DNA of 64,000 bases, taken from assembly GCA_958426775.1 (NCBI GenBank), contig CATZZP010000002.1, forward strand, positions 1 through 64,000, in the 5' to 3' direction. The notes under the pieces are model-generated. The model worked only from the letters and a program-made list of their open reading frames with translations, did no database searches and was not told where the DNA came from. Origin of the DNA: an uncultured Bacillota bacterium. GTDB taxonomy: Bacteria > Bacillota > Clostridia > Lachnospirales > CAG-274. Made by a program: the position numbers and the translations under genes. Position 1 is the first letter of the stretch. Each line of letters begins with the position of its first letter. Of the stretch, positions 43,584-52,900 are shown piece after piece.

Positions 43584-45311
43584 ATTAATAATTTCTATAG
43601 GTAAGTTTACTGTTATTTCCGTACCTACATCAAGCTGACTTTCAAGGCTTATATTGCCGTGATAGTAGTTTACAACGTGCTTTACAATGGCAAGCCCCAA
43701 GCCTGTGCCGGGGGTCTTTTTGCTTCTGCCCTTATCCACACGATAAAAGCGTTCAAATACTCTTGACTTGCTGTCTGCAGGTATGCCTATACCTGTGTCG
43801 GCAACAGTAAGGGTAAATATATCTCCTCCTGTGGCAGTTACTGTTACGGAACCGTTTGGCTTATTGTACTTTACCGCATTTACAATAAGGTTATTGGCAA
43901 GCTGATAAAGCTTTTTATAGTCAGCTTTTACCGTAATGCTTTCGCAGTTGGTATAAAGGGATACATTTTTTTCCTTAGCCATAGGGCTTACACTTGCAAA
44001 TATATCCTGTATTAAAAGGGATATGCTTACAGGGCTTTCATTGTCTGCATTACCGCCCGTTTCAAGCCTTGAAATGGTAAGTATGTCGTTAATCAAGCCC
44101 GTCATATTGCCTGCCTCGTTTTTAATACGCTGCAAAAATTCCTCCTGCTGTTGAGGTGAATACTTAATGCCTGAGGTCAAAAGCTCGGCATAGCCGTTAA
44201 TAGAGGTAATAGGCGTCTTAAGCTCGTGAGAGGCATTTGAGAAAAACTCCTGTCGCATACTTTCTGCGGCTCTGTCCTTGGTAACCTCCGGCATAAAGAT
44301 AATTGCACCGTCCCCTGCATCCTTAAGGTCGGGGGTGCTGATTTTATTAATAAGTATATTGTATATACGTCCGTCGGGGGAGGTTATGTCAAAGCCTTGC
44401 TCAATGCCTGTTGCAAAGGCTTTTTCAACACCTTGGGAGATAAGGAGATTTTGGGTATAGTATAAAATGCTTTTACCTGTTTTCCTTGTTTTACAGCCCA
44501 ATATATTCATAGCCGCCTTGTTTATTGTCATAACCCTCTGCTCGCCGTCCAGGAGAATAAGACCCTCCTGCATATTGTCAAGTATGTAGGCGGTTTTTCT
44601 TTTTTCAAAGTTTATATCCTCAATGGTTTTTTCTATCCTTACGGAAAGACCGTTTATTACATCTACAATAGCGTTTATTTCATCAAACTGACACTTGTTA
44701 AGCTTTTTAATATTGTAGCTTTTTGCATTTGCAAGAGCATTGCATATTTCTGTCAGAGGTTGGGTTATGCTGTTTGTTAAGCTCCTTGCCAGCAGGCTTG
44801 AAAGGAGAAAAATAAGGGAGCAGGTAAAGATAATGGCAGGCACAAGAGAGCCTGCAATATAAAACTTGCCTTTGTAGGGTTCGGAAAGTCTTAAAATATA
44901 GTTACCGTCCTTTGAGATTACAGCTCCGTAAATAAGCTCTGCATTCATAGTGGTAGAATATCGGATATTAGACCCCTGACCCATGGCAAGTGCCTCCTGA
45001 ACCTCAGGACGGGATAAGTGGTTGTCCTTTTCAATTTCCTCTCCTGCGGAGGTATCGGCTATAACCTGACCGTCCTTACGTATTACGGTAATACGTGCAG
45101 AGGAGGTAAGTATATTATTAAGGGCAGAGGCTTGAGAGCGTATGTCCTTGGTGTAGTCAAGATTGTAGTCTATAAGGTGCAGGGACTCCAAAAGCTTATT
45201 TTCCGTTTGCTCAAGACTGACCCCGGCATAAATATAGCAAAAAGCAATACTTATTACGGTAAGGCATACAAGGGTTATTATAAGATAGCCACGTAAAATG
45301 GCAGCTTTCAT
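43581..45311 (-). CDS. Sensor histidine kinase, PhoR-like
   Basis: The 576-residue protein has two membrane helices (about 7-27 and 153-173) around an extracellular domain, a HAMP-like segment, a PAS domain (AYILDNMQEGLILLDGEQR near 245-263), a HisKA domain with the active histidine in NASHELKTPITSINGYA (about 361) and an ATPase domain with DTGIGIP and GTGLGLAIVKHV. This is the PhoR/WalK layout. It follows the PhoB-like regulator by 12 bp. No phosphate transport genes are nearby, so the signal is open. Confidence 0.93.
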   Translation of the reverse strand: MKAAILRGYLIITLVCLTVISIAFCYIYAGVSLEQTENKLLESLHLIDYNLDYTKDIRSQASALNNILTSSARITVIRKDGQVIADTSAGEEIEKDNHLSRPEVQEALAMGQGSNIRYSTTMNAELIYGAVISKDGNYILRLSEPYKGKFYIAGSLVPAIIFTCSLIFLLSSLLARSLTNSITQPLTEICNALANAKSYNIKKLNKCQFDEINAIVDVINGLSVRIEKTIEDINFEKRKTAYILDNMQEGLILLDGEQRVMTINKAAMNILGCKTRKTGKSILYYTQNLLISQGVEKAFATGIEQGFDITSPDGRIYNILINKISTPDLKDAGDGAIIFMPEVTKDRAAESMRQEFFSNASHELKTPITSINGYAELLTSGIKYSPQQQEEFLQRIKNEAGNMTGLINDILTISRLETGGNADNESPVSISLLIQDIFASVSPMAKEKNVSLYTNCESITVKADYKKLYQLANNLIVNAVKYNKPNGSVTVTATGGDIFTLTVADTGIGIPADSKSRVFERFYRVDKGRSKKTPGTGLGLAIVKHVVNYYHGNISLESQLDVGTEITVNLPIEIIN

Positions 45312-45323
45312 GGGAAAACCTCC

Positions 45324-46010
45324 TTATTCCGCAGTAGCTCTGTATCCCATACCTCTTACGGTTTTAATATATTCGCAATAGGTACCGAGCTTCTGACGTA
45401 GGGTACGAATGTGAATATCAACCGTTCTTGTTTCACCTGTGTATTCATAGCCCCAGATTTTGTTTAAAAGCTCGTTTCGGGACACGACACGGTGAGAGTT
45501 TTCAACTAAAAACTTTAAAAGCTCAAACTCCTTAAGGGTAAGGGTAACGGAAGTATCTCCTGCACGTACCTCACCTGTGTTTGAGTTAATTGTAAGCTCA
45601 CCCATTTTAAGTAAGGCAGAGCCTTGAGCTGTTGCACTCTGAGAACGGCGTAAAAGGGAGCGTATTCTTGCCATAAGCTCCAGAACACTGAAGGGCTTTG
45701 TTACATAGTCGTCCGCACCCATATCAAGACCTATGATTTTGTCAAGCTCACTGTCCTTGGCTGTCAGCATTATTATGGGAAGATTTGCGTTTTTAGGGTC
45801 GGAGCGTAATTGATTAACTGCCTGTGTACCGTCAATGCCGGGAAGCATAATGTCAAAAATAGCCAAATCGCAGGCGGTATTTTCCATAGCAGCAAGGGCA
45901 TCCTCAGCGTTTTCGTAGGCGAAAACCGTGTAGCCGTAACCCTCAAGAGCTATTTTAATAAGCTCACGTATATTGTCATCATCCTCTGTAACAAAAATTT
46001 TGGTATTCAA
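45324..46010 (-). CDS. OmpR/PhoB-type response regulator
   Basis: The protein (228 residues) has a receiver with phosphoacceptor Asp53 in IFDIMLPG and Lys in MLTAKDSEL, and a C-terminal winged helix with LTLKEFELLKFLVEN and VDIHIRTLRQKLG. It starts with TTG at 46010 after AAGGAG; no nearby ATG fits. It is divergent from the MacAB-like exporter operon, which could be a target. Confidence 0.93.
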   Translation of the reverse strand: MNTKIFVTEDDDNIRELIKIALEGYGYTVFAYENAEDALAAMENTACDLAIFDIMLPGIDGTQAVNQLRSDPKNANLPIIMLTAKDSELDKIIGLDMGADDYVTKPFSVLELMARIRSLLRRSQSATAQGSALLKMGELTINSNTGEVRAGDTSVTLTLKEFELLKFLVENSHRVVSRNELLNKIWGYEYTGETRTVDIHIRTLRQKLGTYCEYIKTVRGMGYRATAE

Positions 46011-46282
46011 TGCAATATCTCCTTTTTTTATGTATTTACTACAGGGTAATTATAAAGGATTTTTTGTTATTCTTATACTCTGAAAGGGTATATTTTATGT
46101 TAAATTTTTGTAAAGTCAGCCCTGAAACAGGCTTAAATACATTATATCAGCTTGCTAGATTTTTGTAAAGAATGGGAAATAAGTAAAATTAAGACAATCT
46201 TAATAAAAAAAATAATGTAAAAAAATGCAAAAGGGAGTATAATTTGAAGTGCAAAATTATTTTATAAGGAGAGATATGTATT
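46011..46282. promoter_or_regulatory. Divergent promoter region of regulator and exporter operons
   Basis: TATAAT (46238-46243) with TGTAAA 16 bp upstream may drive the exporter. The 12-base sequence ATTTTTGTAAAG occurs twice in direct orientation (46104-46115 and 46159-46170), 55 bp apart, as candidate sites for the winged-helix regulator. AGCC-N6-GGCT near 46118 is a small inverted repeat. Confidence 0.45.
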
Positions 46283-47716
46283 ATGAAGAAAAAAGTTATT
46301 GCAGGCATAGCAACAGCTATAGTCCTGCTGGGAGCGGCAGGAGGCATAAGCGGACTTCTGAAAGGCGGAGCCGATACGGCTGTTCCCGTAACGGCGGCAG
46401 AGGCCGTGGCTCGGGAAATGGTGTCCAAGGTAGAGGTAACGGGTAATGTGGAGTTAAAGGAGCCTGTCAGGATTTATGCCTCAAACAACGGTAAAATTAA
46501 AAGGGTATTGGTATCGGAGGGTGACTATGTGGAGAAGGGTCAGGTACTGTTTACCTACGATGAGGACAATACGGACAGCGTTATAAATCAGCTGGACGAT
46601 GCAAGGCTTAGCGTAAAGGCTTTGGAGGAGCAGCTCAGAGGGCTTTCTCTGCCTGCCACGGAAAGTGAAATTAAAGCGGCAGAGGCTGAAATAACTCAGT
46701 GCAAAAGCACCTTGGAGGATATTGAGTACAGCCTTACCATAGACAGAAATAATCTGGCTAAGGCAGAGAGTGATTTGGAGCGTGCCAATGAGGATTTTGA
46801 AAAAAATCAACAGCTTTACCAAGGCGGAGTTATAGCCTTAAATGAGCTGAATACCTACAGGGACAGCTTGACTGCCGCCAAAACACAGCTGGAAAACTGC
46901 CAAACACAGCTGGAAAAGGACAGCCTTGCCTACACCACCGCAAATGCAAGCCTTGAGGCGGCTGAAGTAAGACATAGGGAGCTTGTGGCAAAGCCCAACC
47001 TGGACAGCATTCAAAATGAAATTAATTCAATGGAAATTCAGCTGGACAGAGAAAGGCTTAAGGTAAGTCAGCTTGAGGAGGAATTGAGTAAATACAAAGA
47101 GGAAGAAACGGCTCCGTTTTCGGGCAGAGTTTCCGCAGTAAATCAGAATGACGGAGCAACGGTTTTAGAAGACACTGCCGTAATTGAAATGGTAAATGAA
47201 AACGACACAAGGGTTTACATAGATATACCGGAATGGGATATGCCTGAAATTAAAGAGGGCTTGACTGTTATTTTAACAGGCGACGGCTTTAGCGGTGAGG
47301 CTAAGGCAAAGATAAAGACAATTAAGTTTGAGGCAGAGGAAAAAATGATTGACAATGCCAATAAAAACGTAGTAGAGGCCGAGGTGGAGGTAGAGGACAA
47401 GGCACTGCTTCGCCCGGGCTATACCATAAATGCAAGCATAATTAAGGCTGTTGATGAAGAAGCGGTGGTAATTCCCGTTATGTCATATCTGACAGACGAC
47501 AACGGCAAGGATTTTGTCTACATTATCAACCAAGAGAATATTCTTGAAAAACGGGAAATTACCCTGAAGGATTATGATGATATGCTTGTTTCCGTTGAGG
47601 GGGTTAAAGCAGGAGAAAGGCTTGTGGATACACCCGACCCCAATAATCCGCTTATTAAGGAGGGGGCTAAGGTAAAGTCGGCAGACTCTTCACAGGTAAA
47701 GGAGGATTTGCCATGA
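46283..47716 (+). CDS. Membrane fusion protein, MacA/HlyD-like
   Basis: The 477-residue protein has an N-terminal membrane anchor (about 5-22), a biotinyl/lipoyl-like half near 60-90 (KRVLVSEGDYVEKGQVLFTY), a long coiled coil (about 100-270), the second half (APFSGRVSAVNQNDGATV near 275) and a beta-barrel tail. It would link the ABC permease to the cell exterior. It overlaps the ATPase gene start by 4 bp. Gram-positive forms work without an outer membrane channel. Confidence 0.92.
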   Translation: MKKKVIAGIATAIVLLGAAGGISGLLKGGADTAVPVTAAEAVAREMVSKVEVTGNVELKEPVRIYASNNGKIKRVLVSEGDYVEKGQVLFTYDEDNTDSVINQLDDARLSVKALEEQLRGLSLPATESEIKAAEAEITQCKSTLEDIEYSLTIDRNNLAKAESDLERANEDFEKNQQLYQGGVIALNELNTYRDSLTAAKTQLENCQTQLEKDSLAYTTANASLEAAEVRHRELVAKPNLDSIQNEINSMEIQLDRERLKVSQLEEELSKYKEEETAPFSGRVSAVNQNDGATVLEDTAVIEMVNENDTRVYIDIPEWDMPEIKEGLTVILTGDGFSGEAKAKIKTIKFEAEEKMIDNANKNVVEAEVEVEDKALLRPGYTINASIIKAVDEEAVVIPVMSYLTDDNGKDFVYIINQENILEKREITLKDYDDMLVSVEGVKAGERLVDTPDPNNPLIKEGAKVKSADSSQVKEDLP

Positions 47717-48420
47717 TTTATGCGGAAAATGCGGAAAAGGTTTATAAAAACGGCAAGCTTGAGGTAAGGGCATTAAATAATGTAAGCCTGCATATTGAAA
47801 GAGGCGAGTTTACGGCAATTATGGGTGCCTCAGGCTCAGGCAAGTCTACAATGATGAATATTTTAGGCTGTCTTGACAGCTTGACAAAAGGTAAATATAT
47901 ACTGGACGGTGAAGATGTTTCCAAGCTTTCGGGCAAAAGGCTTGCCGCTGTGAGGAATAAAAAAATCGGCTTTGTTTTTCAGAGCTTTAACCTTTTGCCT
48001 AAGCTCAGTGCCTTACAAAATGTAGAGCTGCCCATGATGTATGCGGGCGTTAAGAAAAGAGAAAGGCGAGAGAGAGCTATGGCAGCTCTGAAAAGGGTTG
48101 GTCTGGAGGAACGCTGTCACCATAAGCCCAACGAAATGAGCGGCGGTCAAAGGCAAAGGGTAGCAATAGCCCGCAGTCTTGTAAACGAGCCTGCCGTTAT
48201 ACTGGCAGATGAGCCTACAGGTAACCTGGACAGCAAATCAAGCGTAGAAATTATGGGGATATTTCAAAAGCTTAACAATGAGGGAACAACCGTTGTTATG
48301 GTAACTCATGAGCCTGATATTGCACAGTACACAAAAAGGATAATTACCTTTCGTGACGGTGAAATTACAGCTGATGAGCCTGTTAAAAACAGACTTTTTG
48401 CAGAGGAGGGGATATTATGA
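47713..48420 (+). CDS. ABC transporter ATP-binding protein, MacB/LolD type
   Basis: The 235-residue ATPase has Walker A GASGSGKS (38-45), a Q-loop FVFQSFNLLP, the signature MSGGQRQRVAIARSL near 142 and Walker B VILADEPTGNLD. The sequence is typical of the LolD/MacB/SalX family. Overlaps of four bases with both neighbours show a single operon. Confidence 0.95.
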   Translation: MIYAENAEKVYKNGKLEVRALNNVSLHIERGEFTAIMGASGSGKSTMMNILGCLDSLTKGKYILDGEDVSKLSGKRLAAVRNKKIGFVFQSFNLLPKLSALQNVELPMMYAGVKKRERRERAMAALKRVGLEERCHHKPNEMSGGQRQRVAIARSLVNEPAVILADEPTGNLDSKSSVEIMGIFQKLNNEGTTVVMVTHEPDIAQYTKRIITFRDGEITADEPVKNRLFAEEGIL

Positions 48421-49637
48421 GCTTTGGTGAGAGCATAGCCTCTGCCTTAGGCAATATACTGAGCAATAAAATGCGTACTCTGCTTACAATGCTGGGTATT
48501 ATAATAGGCATATCCTCAGTAATTATGATAACCTCTGTAGGCGACGGCATTAAGGCAGGGCTTAACAATGAGTTTAACAAGCTTGGCTCAAATCTTATGG
48601 TTATCTATCTTAAATCATGGCAAAATCAGGTTGATACGGGAGATTACCTGACAACAAAGGATATTGAGCTTATTCAAAGCCACTCCAATATGTCCTTTGC
48701 GGCACCTGTTTGCTCCTCAAGTGCAAAGGTAAGTCTTAAAAACTCTTCGGATTTATACTGCAGTATAACAGGAACCACTGCAGACTATGTTAAAATGGGT
48801 AAAATAAATCTTGTTAAGGGCCGCTTTTTAAATGACTTTGACAACAGAAGCCACGCACAAAGCGGAGTTATAAATGAATGGCTTGCAGAAAGCATATTCG
48901 GCTATACCGATGTTACGGGCAAAACCTTTACGGCGGACTTTGACGGGGTTAAACGGGAGATTACCGTGGTGGGCGTGCTTGAAAGCCCGGAGGAAAACAG
49001 CGTAGTGCAGACCTACGGCAAGGGTGAAATTATTATGCCCTTTGAAACTCTTGCAGGCTATAACAATTGGAAGTATATTGACCAGATATATGCAGGTGTT
49101 AAGGACACCTCACAGCTTGACAAAACCGTAAAGGAAATAGACAGGCTGCTTTCCCTTGCTCACTCCAACAAGGATATGTACGGAGTTGAAACCTTTTTGA
49201 GCCAGGTTAGCATAATTAATAATGTACTTACGGGCTTTACCGTATTTATGGGCTTTGTGGCCGCAATCTCCCTTATTGTGGGCGGTATAGGCGTTATGAA
49301 TATAATGCTTGTAACGGTAACCGAGCGTACAAGGGAGATAGGCATAAGAAAGTCCCTGGGTGCAACGGACGGCAACATACGTACACAATTTATAATTGAG
49401 GCAGTAATACTCTCCCTTATAGGAGGTGTTATAGGCGTGGTGCTGGGCTTTTTGGAGGGAACCCTAGCAGGAGCCGTAATAAGTTCTCTGGCTAAAATGG
49501 ACTTTAGTGCAAGTCTTTCACTGCCTGCAGTTGCGGTTGCGGTTACAATCACTGTGGCAATAGGTATTGTCTTTGGAGTATACCCTGCGGACAAGGCGGC
49601 AAAGCTAAATCCTATAGAGGCTTTAAGATATGAGTAA
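48417..49637 (+). CDS. ABC transporter permease, MacB/FtsX-like
   Basis: The 406-residue protein has one N-terminal helix (about 20-40), a large extracellular MacB periplasmic-core-like domain (about 41-270), and three C-terminal helices with GGIGVMNIMLVTVTERTREI and the FGVYPADKAAKLNPIEALRYE ending (seen in parts). The three-gene unit resembles exporters of peptides or antibiotics; the cargo is unknown. Confidence 0.93.
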   Translation: MSFGESIASALGNILSNKMRTLLTMLGIIIGISSVIMITSVGDGIKAGLNNEFNKLGSNLMVIYLKSWQNQVDTGDYLTTKDIELIQSHSNMSFAAPVCSSSAKVSLKNSSDLYCSITGTTADYVKMGKINLVKGRFLNDFDNRSHAQSGVINEWLAESIFGYTDVTGKTFTADFDGVKREITVVGVLESPEENSVVQTYGKGEIIMPFETLAGYNNWKYIDQIYAGVKDTSQLDKTVKEIDRLLSLAHSNKDMYGVETFLSQVSIINNVLTGFTVFMGFVAAISLIVGGIGVMNIMLVTVTERTREIGIRKSLGATDGNIRTQFIIEAVILSLIGGVIGVVLGFLEGTLAGAVISSLAKMDFSASLSLPAVAVAVTITVAIGIVFGVYPADKAAKLNPIEALRYE

Positions 49638-49670
49638 AAGCGGTATTTTCGGGTTATGGTCAAAATTAAC

Positions 49671-49709
49671 AAAAAAACCGATTTGTACGTACAGATTTTT
49701 TGGTTTTTT
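49671..49709 (+). terminator. Hairpin after the exporter operon
   Basis: AAAAAACC (49673-49679) can pair with TGGTTTTTT (49701-49709), enclosing an inner stem around TTGTACGTACAG. The arms are unequal but T-rich at the end. Confidence 0.65.
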
Positions 49710-49803
49710 AAAAGTCGGAATGACCTCAAAGCCTTTGTTTAAGCTTATTTCAACTGATTTATGCAATATTGCCTCTTTTTTAAAAAAATTTTAATTTTTT
49801 GTA

Positions 49804-49903
49804 TTGATTTTACTTTGGCTTGTGTTATAATATAGTTGAATGTCGTATAATTTTAACAAAAAAGCCGATAGGTTTTAAAGTTAAATGGGCAAATTTTACG
49901 ACA
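49804..49903 (+). promoter_or_regulatory. Promoter and paired leader of the pectin enzyme gene
   Basis: TTGATT (49804-49809) is 16 bp from TATAAT (49826-49831). In the leader TGTCGTA (49841-49847) pairs with TACGACA (49897-49903), with flanking AT pairs, enclosing about 50 nt. The ribosome binding site AAGGAGG follows 15 bases later. Confidence 0.6.
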
Positions 49904-49930
49904 AACACATTCAAAAAAGGAGGAATATTA

Positions 49931-52900
49931 ATGAAAAAAGGTTCAAGACGAGTTCTGAGCCGCTTACTTGCAGGCGTTATGCTGATTTCATCAATGTTCA
50001 GCTCAACTGCATATGTAAGTGCAGCAGACGAAGCTGCTGTTGTTGCTTACGCAGATGAAACAACAACCGGCGGTTCGCTTGACGTAGTGACAAGCCCTGC
50101 GGCTTCAGGTAAGAGCTACGTAGCACAGTTTGCAGGCGCAGACACAGCAAATGGTACACCTATTGACGGCACAGCCTACGGTAGCGGTACTATTCTGCTT
50201 AAGGGTGCAGGCTATTTCCATGGCTCTGCTCACGGACTTGCACTTAAGAACGGCGATCAGATTGAGATCAATGTTGCAGGCAACGCTGATGTTATCTTCG
50301 GTCTCTGCCAGTATGGTTCAGGTACTGAATATGCGATAACAGACGCTGCAGGCAATAGCGTTGGTTCAATTGCCGCTAAGGGCACAACTGACGGTGAGGA
50401 GGTTAAGTTCAGCTATAAGGGTGACGCAACCGTACTTACTTTCACATTAAGCTGCGGTGGTGAGGCTTATCTCCACAGCATTAAGGTAAACAATGAAGCT
50501 TTACCAATCGGTGAGGCTAGTAACTTCGTACTCTTCCTTGATGACATCTCTTATGATACTGAGGGAGTAGATGAAGCCGGTGCACCAATAGTTGTTAAGA
50601 CTGTTGACCAGCAGGAGCTTACAGGTAATGTAGCTCTTAACACAGGTGAGAGCATCGACCTTGCAGACAGCAAGCTTAAGCTTGTGGGTAACATGGACGG
50701 TACGGAGCTTAAGAAGTTCACACCTGAAAGAGAAGCAGCTCAGAATATTTCAAGAGGCGGCAGAGATGGCGTAAACGGTTACAAGGCAGGTCCTAGACAT
50801 GCTCAGTGTAACGACCTTCCTGAAGTTCCTGATTTCGGTGACGGTACAGTAATTGTATTTACACCTGCTGCTACAGGTACATTCAATACATATTTTGACA
50901 GTACTTCTTTCCTGAGAGTATGGGATTTCGACCTTGCAACAGGCGAGCGTTACGGCTATGTTGATTCAGACGTAAGCATTGAGTCATATGCATTTAAGGC
51001 TATCCCGGGTCATACATACGTACTTTCTACAACAGGTAAGACAAACAATATGACATACGTAGGTTTCGAGTACATTATCGACAATCCTATCGATGTAACA
51101 CTTACAACAAACAATGTTGATGCAGTAGAGTCAAGTCTTGCAAGCCTTGAAATCTCATTAACAGATGTTGCATTACCTGATGAAAAGCCGGTTGTAATCG
51201 GTGCAGGCAGCAACACAGTTACTCTTGCAGGCGGTCACACATACAAGCTTTCAACAAACGACGGTGGTGTTAAGGCTCTTGTAAACGGCAGCGAAACCTT
51301 TAAGGCAGAAGCTGATACTCCTGTTACAATTGATCTTTATGACATCCCTGATGTTCAGATTACAGGTACTATTACAGGTACACCTGCAGGTACGGTTACA
51401 AAGCTTTCTTTCACAAACCAGATTAACGGTCAGGTGATTGATGCAACCGTAAATGCAGATATGACCTATACAGTAACACTTAAGCCTGGCGATTACAACA
51501 CTTCTGTTGAAACAACAAACGGCGGTGTTACATATGACCATGCAAAGGCAACTACAGGCGAGAACATAAACGAGGTTTACGTTGAGGTTCCTGTTGATGA
51601 CGGCAGCAAGTCTTATGACTTACCTACAGAGATTGCAGCAGCAACATCTGACATTACTTTCGTAAGTGCAGATCCTGCAGCTCCTATCAGAGGCAACAAC
51701 GCTACATCAATCAGAGCTTCTAAGGGCGACAGCCTTATTGTTCCCGTAAACGGCGTTCAGAAGGTTACAGTAGCAGGCTGGTATGCCGGTTCTTGGGATA
51801 TTAACGGTCAGAATGCCGTTACTACAGATTCAAGCGTAGGTGCATCAAGCCCAACGACTACAAGCTATATTACTGACGGTACAGAAACATCTGTAACTGT
51901 TAATGTTTTAGGCGACGGTGCTAACTACCTTTACTGGATAAAGGTTGAAAATACTATTCCTTTCACTAAGGAAATCAACGTACCACAGGATTATCCTACA
52001 CTTAACGAGGCTAACGAGGCTATTGCTAACATGGTAGGCAGACCTGAGGGTGAGGAAGGTAGAGTAACTATCAACCTTAATGTTGACCTTGAGGAGCAGG
52101 TTGTATTTGACGCTCCTTACATTACCTTAAACGGTAACGGTCATGAAATTTCATGGTACTACGGTGTTGGTACTAATTACTACTCAATTGATAAGTCAAC
52201 GGGTCTTTACAGCGAAAGACTTTTCAGAGATAAGTACAGCTATGCAGAAGGCGACGGTCATCTCTGGGGCGGTGTTGTTATCGTAAGAGGTGACAACTTC
52301 ACAGCTGTAAACACTACATTTAAGAACAACTACAACTATAAGTTAACAGAAAAGGCATTTGCAGATATTCACTCAACAGTTGGTTCTATACCTGCTAAGC
52401 CTACAATTGACACAGACGTAACAGCTTATGCTCACAAGGAAAGATCAAATGCTTTCTATGTAGAGGCTAAGAACATTGAGCTTTACAAGTGTAACATTCT
52501 TGCATCACAGGATACCTTCGGTAGAAACAGCTCAACTAACAACGGCTACAGCGTATACCTTAAGGATTGTGTAATCGGTGGTAACACTGACTACATCTGT
52601 GGTGAATTCACAGCAGTATTTGATAACTGTGAACTTCAGTGGAAGACATTTAAGGATGATGCTACAAACAACGGTAAGGTTGGTTACATTGTAGCTCCTA
52701 AGACAAGTCCTTATATCTTCAGAAACTGTACAATTACCTGTGACGGCAATGCACCTGCAAGCCAGGTTAAGGGTCTTTACGGTAGAACATGGGGCTCAGG
52801 CTCTAACTGTACATTTATCAACACAGAAACTAACGGCATGATCAACGAAACCGGTTGGGGCGAAATGTCTACAGGTGACGGTGTATCAGCTATATTCTGT

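Noticed and set aside
49820..49930. Longer start for the pectin enzyme
   Set aside because: The 37 extra residues precede a proper signal peptide and overlap the promoter and leader; AAGGAGG stands before the ATG at 49931.
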